The notes under the pieces are model-generated. The model was given only the letters and a program-made list of their open reading frames with translations, was not told the DNA's origin and did no database searches. 64,000 bases of DNA, taken from positions 1 through 64,000 of the forward strand of contig CAJUQK010000003.1 in NCBI GenBank assembly GCA_910588205.1, written 5' to 3'. The DNA comes from an uncultured Eggerthellaceae bacterium. GTDB taxonomy: Bacteria > Actinomycetota > Coriobacteriia > Coriobacteriales > Eggerthellaceae. Below, piece after piece: positions 18,214 through 26,457 of the stretch (the first letter of the stretch is position 1; the number at the start of each line of letters is the position of its first letter). Position numbers and translations under genes: made by a program.

Positions 18214-20592
18214 CTAAGCGTTCGCGTTAGCCGGAAAACCCTCGTAGCCGTTGCCTGAGCGATCCGCACCTTCATAGGAATAGCCGTCACCCTTCGTCAC
18301 GCGCAGGGAGGGCATCTCCTTGCTGTTTTCCTCCGTGCAGGCATAGACCTGGCACAGCTGATTGGCATACGGAGCACCGAAGCCGGTGTCATCGTTCTCG
18401 CATTGGGGCACTAGGTTGTTGATGTTGGAATCGAACACGCCGTAGAGCGTGGGCTCAGCGCCCTCCTTCTCAGGGAACCACCAGCCATGCTCAGCGCGCA
18501 CCACCCGATCATCCAGGGAGGGATTGATGTGCAGGCGCTGACGGCAGCGACCGCGCTGATTCTCTATCCAGCACCACTGCCCCTCTTCCAACCCACGAGC
18601 AGCGGCAGCCCCGGCGCTCATCTCGAACAGCGGATCGGGATGCAGCTCACGCGAGGTGGTGCCAGCCTGGCGATGCTCGGAATGGAAGAACTCGAAAGAA
18701 CGCGCACCGGTGGTGAGCACGAGCGGATACTTCTCGGCAAGCTCCGGCGAGCTCACCGGTGAGCAGCTGGGTTCCTTGAAGTGCGGCACCGGATCATAAC
18801 CCCACAGAGCGAAGTTGCTGTTCCAAAGCTCGATGCGACCCGTGGGCGTATTGAAGCCAGGTTGCCCATCCATACGCAACAAGCCCTTCTCATGCTTGTA
18901 GTAATCGAAGCGAGGATATGACCAAACCTGCTGGACGGCCTCAGCAAAGGTCTTGTAGGGCAGCTGGTCATTGCTCTCATGCTGGAAGATGTGATCGATC
19001 CAGCCCACGTTGTCATCCCATGGGAAGTTCTCGGGCGCAAGGCGCTTGCCAACCATGGTGACCAAGTCGTCATCCGAGACGCATTCCTCATACTGGGTGA
19101 CCTTCTTCATGGTGCGGTTCGGCACCCACCAGCAGCGCTGGGAATTGCGTTCAGGAGACATGGCGGCAGGCAGGACCAGGTCAGCGAAGGCCACTGCAGT
19201 CGGCGTCATGAACAGATCGTTCACCACCACGAAATCCACGGAGCGCAGCGCGCGATAGACGCGCGGAGCATCAGCGCCCATGTTGGCGATGGGGTTTGTG
19301 GAGCTCATCCACACCATGCGAATGGGGTAGGGCTCGCCCGTCTCAATGGCGGCCAGCACCGAATCAGCATGCGCCGATGAGCTGTAGCCTGCACGGCTGA
19401 GCAGCGGGAACTCCGACCCCAGCTTCTTGCCCTGCATCTCCGGTGAGAGCAGCTGATATCCGTATCCATAGGAGAGATTCTGGTCGAAGGCGTTGCGGAT
19501 GACGATGTTGCCGCCCGGATTATCCACGTTGCCCGTGATAGCCCACAGCGAATTCACCGCGTCAGCGGTGGCGGTGGCATTCGTGGTCTGGTCCAGCTTC
19601 AAGCCCCACTGGATGGTTGCCGGATGCGCCTGGGCGTACATGCGGGCAGCGCCCACGATGTCATCGGCCTTCACCCAGCATACCTCTGCCGCCTTCTCGG
19701 GCGTCCACTCCTTGGCAGCCTCAGCCAGCTCGTCGAACCCATAGCACCACTTGTCGACGAAGTCGTGGTCGTAGAGGTCCTCGCTGATGATGACGTTGAT
19801 CATGGCGAGCGCCAGCGCAGCATCGGTGCCAGGACGGACGCGCAGCCAGTACTCTGAGCGCGCGGCCAGCCATGTGAGCGCAGGGTCGATGGTGATCATC
19901 TTCGAACCGCGCTGCATGCAATCCACGATCCAGTGACCATAGAAGTTGTCGGAGTTGGACACGACCGCATTGCAGCCCCAGTTCACGATGACCTCAGGCA
20001 GGCGCCACTCAGTGTTCTCCTCATCATAGCGACGGGCGAACTGCTGGGACATGTCCGCGATCATGAAGTCGCCGTTCATGGAGGCCATGGAAGCGCTGCG
20101 AGGGCAGAAGCAGGAGTCCCCTGCAAGATAGCCCATGGAGAAGTTCGGCGTTCCGAAGGCCGCGTGGGCCATATAGGGGATCTGGTCGCAATTGTTGCGA
20201 CCGGTGCCGATATGGCACGCGATGGACTCAGGACCATAGTCCTTCCAGATAGCGCGCACCTTCTCTTCGATGATGTCCAGCGCCTCCGTCCAGGATATCT
20301 GCTCCCACTTGTTCTCACCACGTTCACCCACGCGCTTCATGGGATGACCCAGACGGGTGGGGTTGTTCACGTATTCGGCCATCTCAAGGCAGCGCATGCA
20401 GAGCGTTCCTTGGTTGAAGGGATTGTCAGGATCGCCCTCCACCTTCTCCAGCTTCCCATCCTTGGTGTAGTACAGCACGCCGCAGCCATCATGGCATCCA
20501 GGACCTGACCAGGCAGTGGTGCGCGTGACGGTATATTCGCCGTCCTGCCACTCCACCTCCCCTTTGTGCTTGTCGTAGTAATCGAGGTTCAT
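18214..20592 (-). CDS. Cytoplasmic molybdopterin enzyme, catechol dehydroxylase/transhydroxylase-like (paralogue 2)
   Basis: 792 residues, aligning end to end with the gene at 15814: same opening MNLDYYDKH, the same C-x3-C-x27-C Fe-S pattern with the first cysteine missing, and the equivalent LAGDSCFCPR segment with the candidate Mo-ligand cysteine. Differences cluster between about residues 310 and 345 (QTTNATATADAV against QAVWGIPSAQAI) and around 545-575, which may be substrate-facing. No Tat signal. It is 39 bases upstream of paralogue 1, so the two are cotranscribed; only one Fe-S partner gene exists for both. Two active sites for related substrates, or dosage, are both possible. Confidence 0.85.
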   Translation of the reverse strand: MNLDYYDKHKGEVEWQDGEYTVTRTTAWSGPGCHDGCGVLYYTKDGKLEKVEGDPDNPFNQGTLCMRCLEMAEYVNNPTRLGHPMKRVGERGENKWEQISWTEALDIIEEKVRAIWKDYGPESIACHIGTGRNNCDQIPYMAHAAFGTPNFSMGYLAGDSCFCPRSASMASMNGDFMIADMSQQFARRYDEENTEWRLPEVIVNWGCNAVVSNSDNFYGHWIVDCMQRGSKMITIDPALTWLAARSEYWLRVRPGTDAALALAMINVIISEDLYDHDFVDKWCYGFDELAEAAKEWTPEKAAEVCWVKADDIVGAARMYAQAHPATIQWGLKLDQTTNATATADAVNSLWAITGNVDNPGGNIVIRNAFDQNLSYGYGYQLLSPEMQGKKLGSEFPLLSRAGYSSSAHADSVLAAIETGEPYPIRMVWMSSTNPIANMGADAPRVYRALRSVDFVVVNDLFMTPTAVAFADLVLPAAMSPERNSQRCWWVPNRTMKKVTQYEECVSDDDLVTMVGKRLAPENFPWDDNVGWIDHIFQHESNDQLPYKTFAEAVQQVWSYPRFDYYKHEKGLLRMDGQPGFNTPTGRIELWNSNFALWGYDPVPHFKEPSCSPVSSPELAEKYPLVLTTGARSFEFFHSEHRQAGTTSRELHPDPLFEMSAGAAAARGLEEGQWCWIENQRGRCRQRLHINPSLDDRVVRAEHGWWFPEKEGAEPTLYGVFDSNINNLVPQCENDDTGFGAPYANQLCQVYACTEENSKEMPSLRVTKGDGYSYEGADRSGNGYEGFPANANA

Positions 20593-20640
20593 GATCGATG
20601 CCTCTCCTTTCCTCGTGATATCGGGTTAGCCCGCAGAGCA

Positions 20641-20666
20641 GGGAGGGGCCCACGCGGGCACCTCCC
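20641..20666 (-). terminator. Hairpin between MFS and molybdoenzyme genes
   Basis: A ten-pair stem with one mismatch (20641-20651 against 20656-20666) lies just after the stop of the MFS gene at 20682. No U-tract follows, so it may be an RNA processing or attenuation hairpin rather than a true terminator. Confidence 0.4.
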
Positions 20667-20681
20667 AAACCCAGTTGACCC

Positions 20682-21929
20682 TTAGGCCTCTGTCGTGCGC
20701 AGCTTCGTGAACGCAGCGAGGACGATGTACAGGACGCCGCAGATGATGACGCCGATGCAGCAGGGCAGCATGAGGCCGTGGTACATCGAGATGCCCAAGG
20801 CCGGGTTCAGGCCGAGCACGCCCACCAAGAAGGTGGCGATCGGCGTTGCCAGGAAGCAGCCTGCCTGATGGAAGCAGGTGAACACGCCCATGGTCTTGGT
20901 AGCAGCGCCAATGGGCACGAGATTGGTGAGGATGTTGGACGTGCCGGGGATGATGATGGCAAAGCCCCAGTGACCGATCAGGAAGCAAGCCACATAGGCC
21001 CACAGATTGCCCTCGCCCTGCGCCGGAGCGAAGATAGCGCATCCCGCGAAGATGATACCCAGCCAGAGGCATGCCACAGGCAACGTCCATTTGCGAAGGC
21101 GCTTGTATACGGGACCCAGCGTGAAGCCAGAGAGCATGCCCACAACGGTCATGGCAGAGAGCAGCATCCCGGACTGACCCGCATCAGCACCGAAGGAGCT
21201 CGCCATGATCATGGAGCAATATAGGATGGTAGGCATTGCCAGTGCGCAGGAGCAGGTGAGCAAGATCACATAGGGCCACACGATGGCCGGGATCTTGGTA
21301 TCTACCTCGGTCCCCTCAGCAGCTGCGAGCTCCTTCTCCTGATCGATGTCCTTCGGTGGCTCTTTGAGCATGGCCGCCACCAGCACCAGCGGGATCAAAC
21401 CGATGAGATAGACCAGGAAGGTGTGCTGCCAGCTGATGAGCGCCAGGTATCCTCCGGCAAGCTCCATGAAGATGGTGCCGATGTTGAAGAACGCCATGCC
21501 GATGCCCAGCCACGTAGCGCGCTGATCCTCATTGTGGATGAGCTTGAAGGTGAGCGCCGAGGCCAGCGGATAGGACCATCCCACCGCTACGCCGAAGATG
21601 AACCGGAACACCAGCAGCAACTCGAACGAGCTCTCGTTCGGCAGGAAGAACGGCGCGATGCCAGAGATGACATAGCACACCATGGCAATGATGATGGTGG
21701 TCCGATACTTGATGAAGCGCCCCGTGATGATGCCTGACAAGATGCCTGCAGGGATCATGCCCAGCGCCACCATGGATACGACGTATCCGATGTTGGCGCC
21801 AGCATCCGGGAAGTTCATGGCCATGGTGGCCATGCCTGCATTGACGCCGCCTTGGGAAGCGCCTAATGCGAAGATGGAAAGGATCGGGATCATTGCGATA
21901 CCGATGCCCTTTTGCACTTTCTTCTCCAC
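20682..21929 (-). CDS. MFS transporter, first gene of the molybdoenzyme locus
   Basis: 415 residues with 12 predicted helices. The central loop (about 190-215) is acidic and the fold is MFS (GIITGRFIKYRTTII, FGVAVGWSYPLASALTFK). It differs from the transporter at 14159 and could pair with it as importer and exporter. The GTG at 21929 is chosen because AGGAGG stands nine bases before it; an ATG 13 codons upstream lacks a site. It is divergent from the LysR regulator, the normal arrangement for a LysR-controlled promoter, and lies 89 bases upstream of paralogue 2. Confidence 0.82.
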   Translation of the reverse strand: MEKKVQKGIGIAMIPILSIFALGASQGGVNAGMATMAMNFPDAGANIGYVVSMVALGMIPAGILSGIITGRFIKYRTTIIIAMVCYVISGIAPFFLPNESSFELLLVFRFIFGVAVGWSYPLASALTFKLIHNEDQRATWLGIGMAFFNIGTIFMELAGGYLALISWQHTFLVYLIGLIPLVLVAAMLKEPPKDIDQEKELAAAEGTEVDTKIPAIVWPYVILLTCSCALAMPTILYCSMIMASSFGADAGQSGMLLSAMTVVGMLSGFTLGPVYKRLRKWTLPVACLWLGIIFAGCAIFAPAQGEGNLWAYVACFLIGHWGFAIIIPGTSNILTNLVPIGAATKTMGVFTCFHQAGCFLATPIATFLVGVLGLNPALGISMYHGLMLPCCIGVIICGVLYIVLAAFTKLRTTEA

Positions 21930-22127
21930 TTTCGATCTCCTCCTCTTAGATGATGGACCTTGCTGCATTACGTGCTAGAGCCTCTCCTCCCTTCCCTGGA
22001 ACGATCCCTCGATGCTAAGGAGGATAAGAAGGAGATGGTGCATGGGGGAAATAGAGAATGCGCACCTTATCGAACAGGATCGGAAAGGCGCCTACCCTAT
22101 TTGACATGGCTCTATGCTGTTTTGGAA

Positions 22128-22158
22128 TGTGACTGTTTCCGTTCCTAGGGGATATAAT
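22128..22158 (+). promoter_or_regulatory. lysR promoter region
   Basis: A perfect TATAAT (22153-22158) lies 53 bases before the lysR ATG; the upstream TGTGAC-type -35 (22128) is poor. The 282-base divergent spacer 21930-22211 should also contain the MFS promoter and LysR boxes, but I cannot place a convincing T-N11-A site. Confidence 0.5.
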
Positions 22159-22211
22159 CGCACTCGTATTCCCCCTTTTCACCTGCGAGCGAAGAAGGGA
22201 GGTCAGCAGCG

Positions 22212-23141
22212 ATGCGCATTGATCATCTCGAGGAATTCGTTGCACTCGCACGATTCCTTAGCTTCACTGAGACGGCAAGCAAGCTGAATGTGTCGCAGCC
22301 TACCCTGAGCAAGCACATCAATTCACTCGAACGCGAGTTGAAGGTGCCACTCTTCTCGCGCAAGGGCTCATCCGTTGCCTTGACGAAGGCAGGCAAGCTC
22401 GTCCTGCCTCACGCCTTCGAGATACTCGAAGCACGCAAGCAGATGACGATCGCTGCCAAGCAGGGAGCAAGCATGCTCACCCCGCACCTCACCATCGGCG
22501 GCAATGTGGGACTGAAGACGGTCTTGGAGCGCATCACGCTCATGGCAAATAGATTCGCGCAGGAGTATGGCGTGGATATCATCGAGATGAATGATATCGA
22601 AGCCGACCCGCGAACCTCCATCGACCTCAACTGTGACCCCGCCCCCGACTTCCTCTTCCTCTATATCGATGAGACCGATGAGGTAGAAGAGGGAACAGAG
22701 GTACAACAGCTTGCCCGCGTTCCCCTTGCGGTCGTCGTGAACAAGAACCACCGCCTTGCCAGACGCGAGAGCATCATGCTGGATGACCTCAAAAGCGAGA
22801 CCTTCGTCAAATTGGAAGGCAACTATGTGAGCGGCTCCTGGCGTTTCATCGAATCAGCATGCCTTGAGGCTGGATTCACCCCTACCTGTCGCCACGTGTA
22901 CTTCCCCCGCGTCACTGACTTCCTTCGCATCACATTCAATCTGAGGAATGACATCCTCGTGCTCACCACAGACTACATCGAGCAATACAGCACATTCATA
23001 TCGAATGACTGCGTCGCAGTTCCCATTGATGATCCGCGGGCCTTCATGCCCTTGGCCATGCTGTATTCCATGAGCAACAGCAATCCGCTGATCGACGAGG
23101 CTCTGGAGATCCTTTTGGGTGATGATGAGAGCGAGGCTTGA
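22212..23141 (+). CDS. LysR-family transcriptional regulator
   Basis: 309 residues. The N-terminal winged helix (1-62) is classic: HLEEFVALARFLSFTETASKLNVSQPTLSKHINSLEREL. A linker helix and a periplasmic-binding-like effector domain (about 90-300) follow. Divergent orientation to the MFS-molybdoenzyme genes makes it the likely substrate-responsive activator of that operon. AGGGAGG precedes the ATG. The effector domain contains the uncommon acidic segment YIDETDEVEEGTE. A small zinc-ribbon gene begins 3 bases after its stop. Confidence 0.9.
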   Translation: MRIDHLEEFVALARFLSFTETASKLNVSQPTLSKHINSLERELKVPLFSRKGSSVALTKAGKLVLPHAFEILEARKQMTIAAKQGASMLTPHLTIGGNVGLKTVLERITLMANRFAQEYGVDIIEMNDIEADPRTSIDLNCDPAPDFLFLYIDETDEVEEGTEVQQLARVPLAVVVNKNHRLARRESIMLDDLKSETFVKLEGNYVSGSWRFIESACLEAGFTPTCRHVYFPRVTDFLRITFNLRNDILVLTTDYIEQYSTFISNDCVAVPIDDPRAFMPLAMLYSMSNSNPLIDEALEILLGDDESEA

Positions 23142-23144
23142 TCC

Positions 23145-23441
23145 ATGCCCTGCTACCCTTGCAACCACTGCAACAAATGCGGGATCTTCTCGCTGCGCCT
23201 TGAGCTTGGCTGCAAGACCTGCGGCGCCGATGTCATCCCCGGAGCAGATACATGCCCATTCTGTCTCACGCCCTATCGAGGGAACACCGTCCGAGGGAGG
23301 ATCGGGAAGCCTGAGGGGACCGTGGACTACTACACGAAGATCGAAGAGGCGTATGGGTCAGATGAATACAGCCGCATTGATCTGGCGGAACAAACAGCGG
23401 ACAGAAGCCCCGCATCTAAAAGCCTCCAGCAAGATCGATAG
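23145..23441 (+). CDS. Small zinc-ribbon protein cotranscribed with lysR
   Basis: 98 residues, function unknown. Cysteines are paired: CYPCNHCNKCG at the N-terminus, then CKTCG and CPFC, so one or two zinc ribbons in the first 45 residues. The C-terminal half is charged and probably disordered. It begins 3 bases after the lysR stop, so it is translated with the regulator and could modulate it or the enzymes, for instance as a metal or cofactor adaptor; this is inference only. Confidence 0.6.
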   Translation: MPCYPCNHCNKCGIFSLRLELGCKTCGADVIPGADTCPFCLTPYRGNTVRGRIGKPEGTVDYYTKIEEAYGSDEYSRIDLAEQTADRSPASKSLQQDR

Positions 23442-23463
23442 CCAAGCACATCCCCTTGACACG

Positions 23464-23490
23464 AAAAGAGGAGGCCTAGGGGCCTCCTCT
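23464..23490 (-). terminator. Terminator between convergent genes
   Basis: A perfect 10-bp stem (AGAGGAGGCC at 23467-23476 with 23481-23490) and TAGG loop. On the minus strand it is followed by UUUU (23464-23467), terminating the 81-residue gene; it can also serve the plus-strand lysR transcript. Confidence 0.8.
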
Positions 23491-23519
23491 ACTCTCACGC
23501 TCCGTACCTCTATGGATGA

Positions 23520-23765
23520 CTACTGACGCATCTTATATTCTTCGAGGGCGATATCAGTGATAGCGGGATTGGCGCACTTCGTCCAAACCGGTTCGCCAAC
23601 AACATCCTGCTGGACCGCCATGGCCTGGACCCCCAGGAGCACTTCCGGCTCGCCATCCTCCACAACGACCTTCACCAACGCCTCCATGTTGCCTGGATCG
23701 AATACGTACTTATCGATACCCGTAGCTTCATCATATTCGTGGGATACTACTTCCAACTTTGGCAT
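23520..23765 (-). CDS. Conserved small hypothetical protein
   Basis: 81 residues, no recognised domain. Mixed alpha/beta composition, acidic, soluble, with a single cysteine (WTKCANPAI). A good site (GGAGGAGAA) precedes the ATG and a strong terminator follows, which supports expression. It could be a small subunit or accessory of the nearby redox genes, but nothing in the sequence shows it. Confidence 0.55.
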   Translation of the reverse strand: MPKLEVVSHEYDEATGIDKYVFDPGNMEALVKVVVEDGEPEVLLGVQAMAVQQDVVGEPVWTKCANPAITDIALEEYKMRQ

Positions 23766-23907
23766 GTTCTCCTCCTGTCATCAACGCTCATGGTATGGGC
23801 TGCGGATAAGTGTAGAGAGGGCTACCTGCATAGAAGAAATACCGAAACGGAAGGCCCTCATGCCCCTATGGAATAAGAGCCTTCCGCGAGCAGGCACAGC
23901 AGATCAG

Positions 23908-24969
23908 CTATGCCAATGGATTCGGCTCAGCATCGATAGCGATGCGCCAGATGCTCTTCCCGCCAAAATCGCATACGTAGAGATACCCTTCGGCTATGAG
24001 CAGATTGCTCACTAGTGGGGATGCTGTCTCGGGCAGGCGGATGGAGGGCATCGGCCAACCTGCGTCGTTGACCATAGCCACTTCCTTTGCGTTCAGATGC
24101 GCTGCATACACGTTGCCTGCGGCATCCGTGAGCACACCATCGGGCCCATGGCCGCCAGAGAGACGCGCGAACACATACGGCGTGTCTTTGGCGTCTGTAT
24201 AGCTCTTCGAAGGAACGCAGATAATGGAATTCGTATTGAACTCCGCAACGTAGAGGAACATCCCATCAGGCGAGATGGTGATGCCATTAGGGTAAGCAGC
24301 CGTGGGGACTATCTTCTCGATAGCATAGCTCCCATCACCGTAATTCACATAGTAGACGCTTCCTACGTTGTTGAAGTAATCCGATTGGCCTGGATCCGTG
24401 AAATAGGCACCGCCCTTGCCATCGAGCACAAGATCGTTCAAGCCAAGGAATTTGGCGCCCTCAAATGAATCGACGATCTGCTTGTATTCACCCGTGCTCA
24501 GCGTATAGGTGCAGAGCCCCATCGCTCGGTCGCAGAGCAAGATGGTGTCATCATCGATGAACTTCGCGCCATTGGGCATGGCCTTCTTCTCGGGATCCTC
24601 ATACACGGTCACGACCTCACCGTCCTCTAGCTTGAAGATGCGAGAGGTGGCTACATCTATGAACCAGAGCGTCCCATCATGCCAATTCATTCCCTCCAGG
24701 ATGCCCGTATCCTCAACGCGAGCCATGAGTTCCCACTCAGCGCTCGGATCGACCGGGCACTTCAAGACCTCAGACATCTGGGGTCCTTGGGCAAGTTTGC
24801 CACCTATCGCGATGCTGCTGGCGGTGGCTGCGCTGCTCCCAGCAGACGATGCTGCCGGCGCATCACTTGCTGTACTGCTGTTGCATCCCGTCAGAGCACC
24901 CGCAGCTGCGACAGCTCCGAATGCGACCGCACCCTTCAAGAAGCTCCGACGATCGAATTCCGTGGCCAT
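23908..24969 (-). CDS. Tat-exported lipoprotein with SMP-30/gluconolactonase beta-propeller
   Basis: 353 residues. The N-terminus is a twin-arginine signal (DRRSFLKGAVAFGAVAAAG) ending in a lipobox LTGC, so the mature protein is a Tat-secreted lipoprotein. After a Ser/Ala linker (about 33-60) the rest is a six-bladed propeller of the SMP-30/gluconolactonase/LRE type (EGMNWHDGTLWFID, GAYFTDPG, YPNGITISPDGMFLYVAEF, GPDGVLTDAAGNVYAAHL). Such proteins are calcium-dependent lactonases or esterases or ligand-binding propellers. GGAGGG before ATG at 24969 decides the start; the longer frame upstream has no site. The substrate is unknown. Confidence 0.85.
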   Translation of the reverse strand: MATEFDRRSFLKGAVAFGAVAAAGALTGCNSSTASDAPAASSAGSSAATASSIAIGGKLAQGPQMSEVLKCPVDPSAEWELMARVEDTGILEGMNWHDGTLWFIDVATSRIFKLEDGEVVTVYEDPEKKAMPNGAKFIDDDTILLCDRAMGLCTYTLSTGEYKQIVDSFEGAKFLGLNDLVLDGKGGAYFTDPGQSDYFNNVGSVYYVNYGDGSYAIEKIVPTAAYPNGITISPDGMFLYVAEFNTNSIICVPSKSYTDAKDTPYVFARLSGGHGPDGVLTDAAGNVYAAHLNAKEVAMVNDAGWPMPSIRLPETASPLVSNLLIAEGYLYVCDFGGKSIWRIAIDAEPNPLA

Positions 24970-25215
24970 GCTTTCCCTCCTCCGTATAGGCTCATCCCCT
25001 TTGGGATCGAAGCGAACATACGAGAGATACGAGGCATGGAGCAAATTCGATGATCGGAAACGAGCCATGCGCTATCGCTCAGAATGGTGCATGGTAGGGA
25101 ATAATGCGATTCCAATATGGCACGACCGCATGAAACCCGGAGGGACAAGCATCGTCGGCGAGATGTTCTGTCGTACCATGAGGGTCACGGTTCACGCTCC
25201 GAAGAAGGAGGCACC

Positions 25216-25392
25216 ATGGCACAGGAGTCACAGAAAGGCGATCGCAGTAAAAAGGAACGAACACCGGTAGTGCTCTCGAAGGATGAAGCGCTTTACGCGC
25301 CCAGCAAACGAGCGATCACCATCACGATCGTCGCCATCGCCATAGCCATAGCTTTAGCCATCGCCTCATTCGTGCTGATCCCCCTGCATTAA
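25216..25392 (+). CDS. Small single-pass membrane protein
   Basis: 58 residues: a charged, Lys-rich cytoplasmic N-terminus (1-35) and one transmembrane helix at about 36-57 (ITITIVAIAIAIALAIASF). GAAGGAGG lies before the ATG. It is divergent from the Tat lipoprotein gene. Function unknown; small membrane proteins of this type are common in Eggerthellaceae next to exported redox proteins. Confidence 0.55.
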   Translation: MAQESQKGDRSKKERTPVVLSKDEALYAPSKRAITITIVAIAIAIALAIASFVLIPLH

Positions 25393-25422
25393 CCGCGCGG
25401 GGTGCGCTTCGGGTGTCACGTC

Positions 25423-25505
25423 GGGCCGACCGCGGTCGACCCTTACGGACAACCTGACAGGCATGGTTCCCCGAGGCGCAGCCCTGGGCCGACCGTGGTC
25501 GGCCC
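25423..25505. repeat. Double REP-like palindrome
   Basis: Two palindromes, GGGCCGACC/GGTCGACCC (25423-25442, one mismatch) and GGGCCGACC-GT-GGTCGGCCC (25486-25505, perfect), flank a spacer with ACGGACAACCTGACAG. A related motif lies at 7880-7921. The pair is extragenic, between convergent genes, typical of REP/BIME elements; it could also act as a bidirectional terminator. Confidence 0.55.
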
Positions 25506-25520
25506 CTACCGGAGTTCTTT

Positions 25521-26321
25521 TTACGGGCGCTGGCCCATGCCGCCTTCCAAGGTGAGGGTCTCACCGCTCATGAACTTGAAATCAGGATTTGCCAGCTGCA
25601 CCACAACGCGCCCGATCTCGGTTTCCACATTACCGTAATGGCCCATGGGAGGCATGTGCACATTCGCCTCAAAGGCATCCGGATACTGCTCCTGGAAGTT
25701 CTCCAGAGCCGCTGTCCATGCAAGCGGGCAGACCACGTTCACGTTGATGCCATCAGGACCCCATTCGGTGGCAGCCACACGGCTCATGCCCCGGATGCCC
25801 TCCTTGGCAGCAGCATAGGCACTCTGACCATAATTGCCGAAGAGACCCGCACCGGAAGCGAAGTTGATGACCGAACCCTTCGTCTCCTTCAGGTGCGGAT
25901 AGCACGCCTGCATGTAATAGAACGCAGCATAGAGGCCTGAATAGATGGCAAGATCGAACTGATCGGTCGTGTGATCAGCCAACGTCACACCCGAAGCCGA
26001 GGCCTGGGCATTGTTCACCAGCACATCGATGCGGCCGAACTTCTGGATAGCTTGATCGATCACGTTCTGCACCACGGCTTGATTGTCAGCGCCAGCACTC
26101 ACATCCGCCTGAACAGGGAGCACCTGGATACCATATTCAGCTTCCAGCTCAGCTTTCGCGTTCTCCAGCTTCTGGACATTGCGGCCGGTGATGACCAGGT
26201 TCGCCCCTTCCTTCGCGTAAGCGATGGCGATGCCGTAGCCGATAGCGCCCGGAGAGCCATCCTTCAGCTTCGCCATGCCAGCGCCGGTGATGATAGCTGT
26301 CTTGCCTTTCAGGAATCCCAT
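25521..26321 (-). CDS. Short-chain dehydrogenase/reductase
   Basis: 266 residues, NAD(P)-dependent Rossmann enzyme. The catalytic triad appears as Ser in INFASGAG, and Tyr and Lys in the YAAAK motif; IDVLVNNAQ is the NNAG-like strand. The nucleotide-binding glycine motif is expanded: ITGAG is separated from IGYGIA by about ten inserted residues, as in enoyl reductase-like SDRs. GGAGGG precedes the ATG. Eggerthella relatives include hydroxysteroid dehydrogenases acting on bile acids, and a bile salt hydrolase is 9 kb away, but substrate assignment would be speculation. Confidence 0.85.
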   Translation of the reverse strand: MGFLKGKTAIITGAGMAKLKDGSPGAIGYGIAIAYAKEGANLVITGRNVQKLENAKAELEAEYGIQVLPVQADVSAGADNQAVVQNVIDQAIQKFGRIDVLVNNAQASASGVTLADHTTDQFDLAIYSGLYAAFYYMQACYPHLKETKGSVINFASGAGLFGNYGQSAYAAAKEGIRGMSRVAATEWGPDGINVNVVCPLAWTAALENFQEQYPDAFEANVHMPPMGHYGNVETEIGRVVVQLANPDFKFMSGETLTLEGGMGQRP

Positions 26322-26457
26322 GGACCCTCCTCTTCCGAACCTACCGTTCTGTCTTGGAATTTGGTTGAACTCATGCAATGATATGCCAGCACACTGAGAG
26401 CAGCATGCTTCAGCGGTGCTTTTAACGGCAGGGAAACACAGGTAGGAGGGGGATGCC

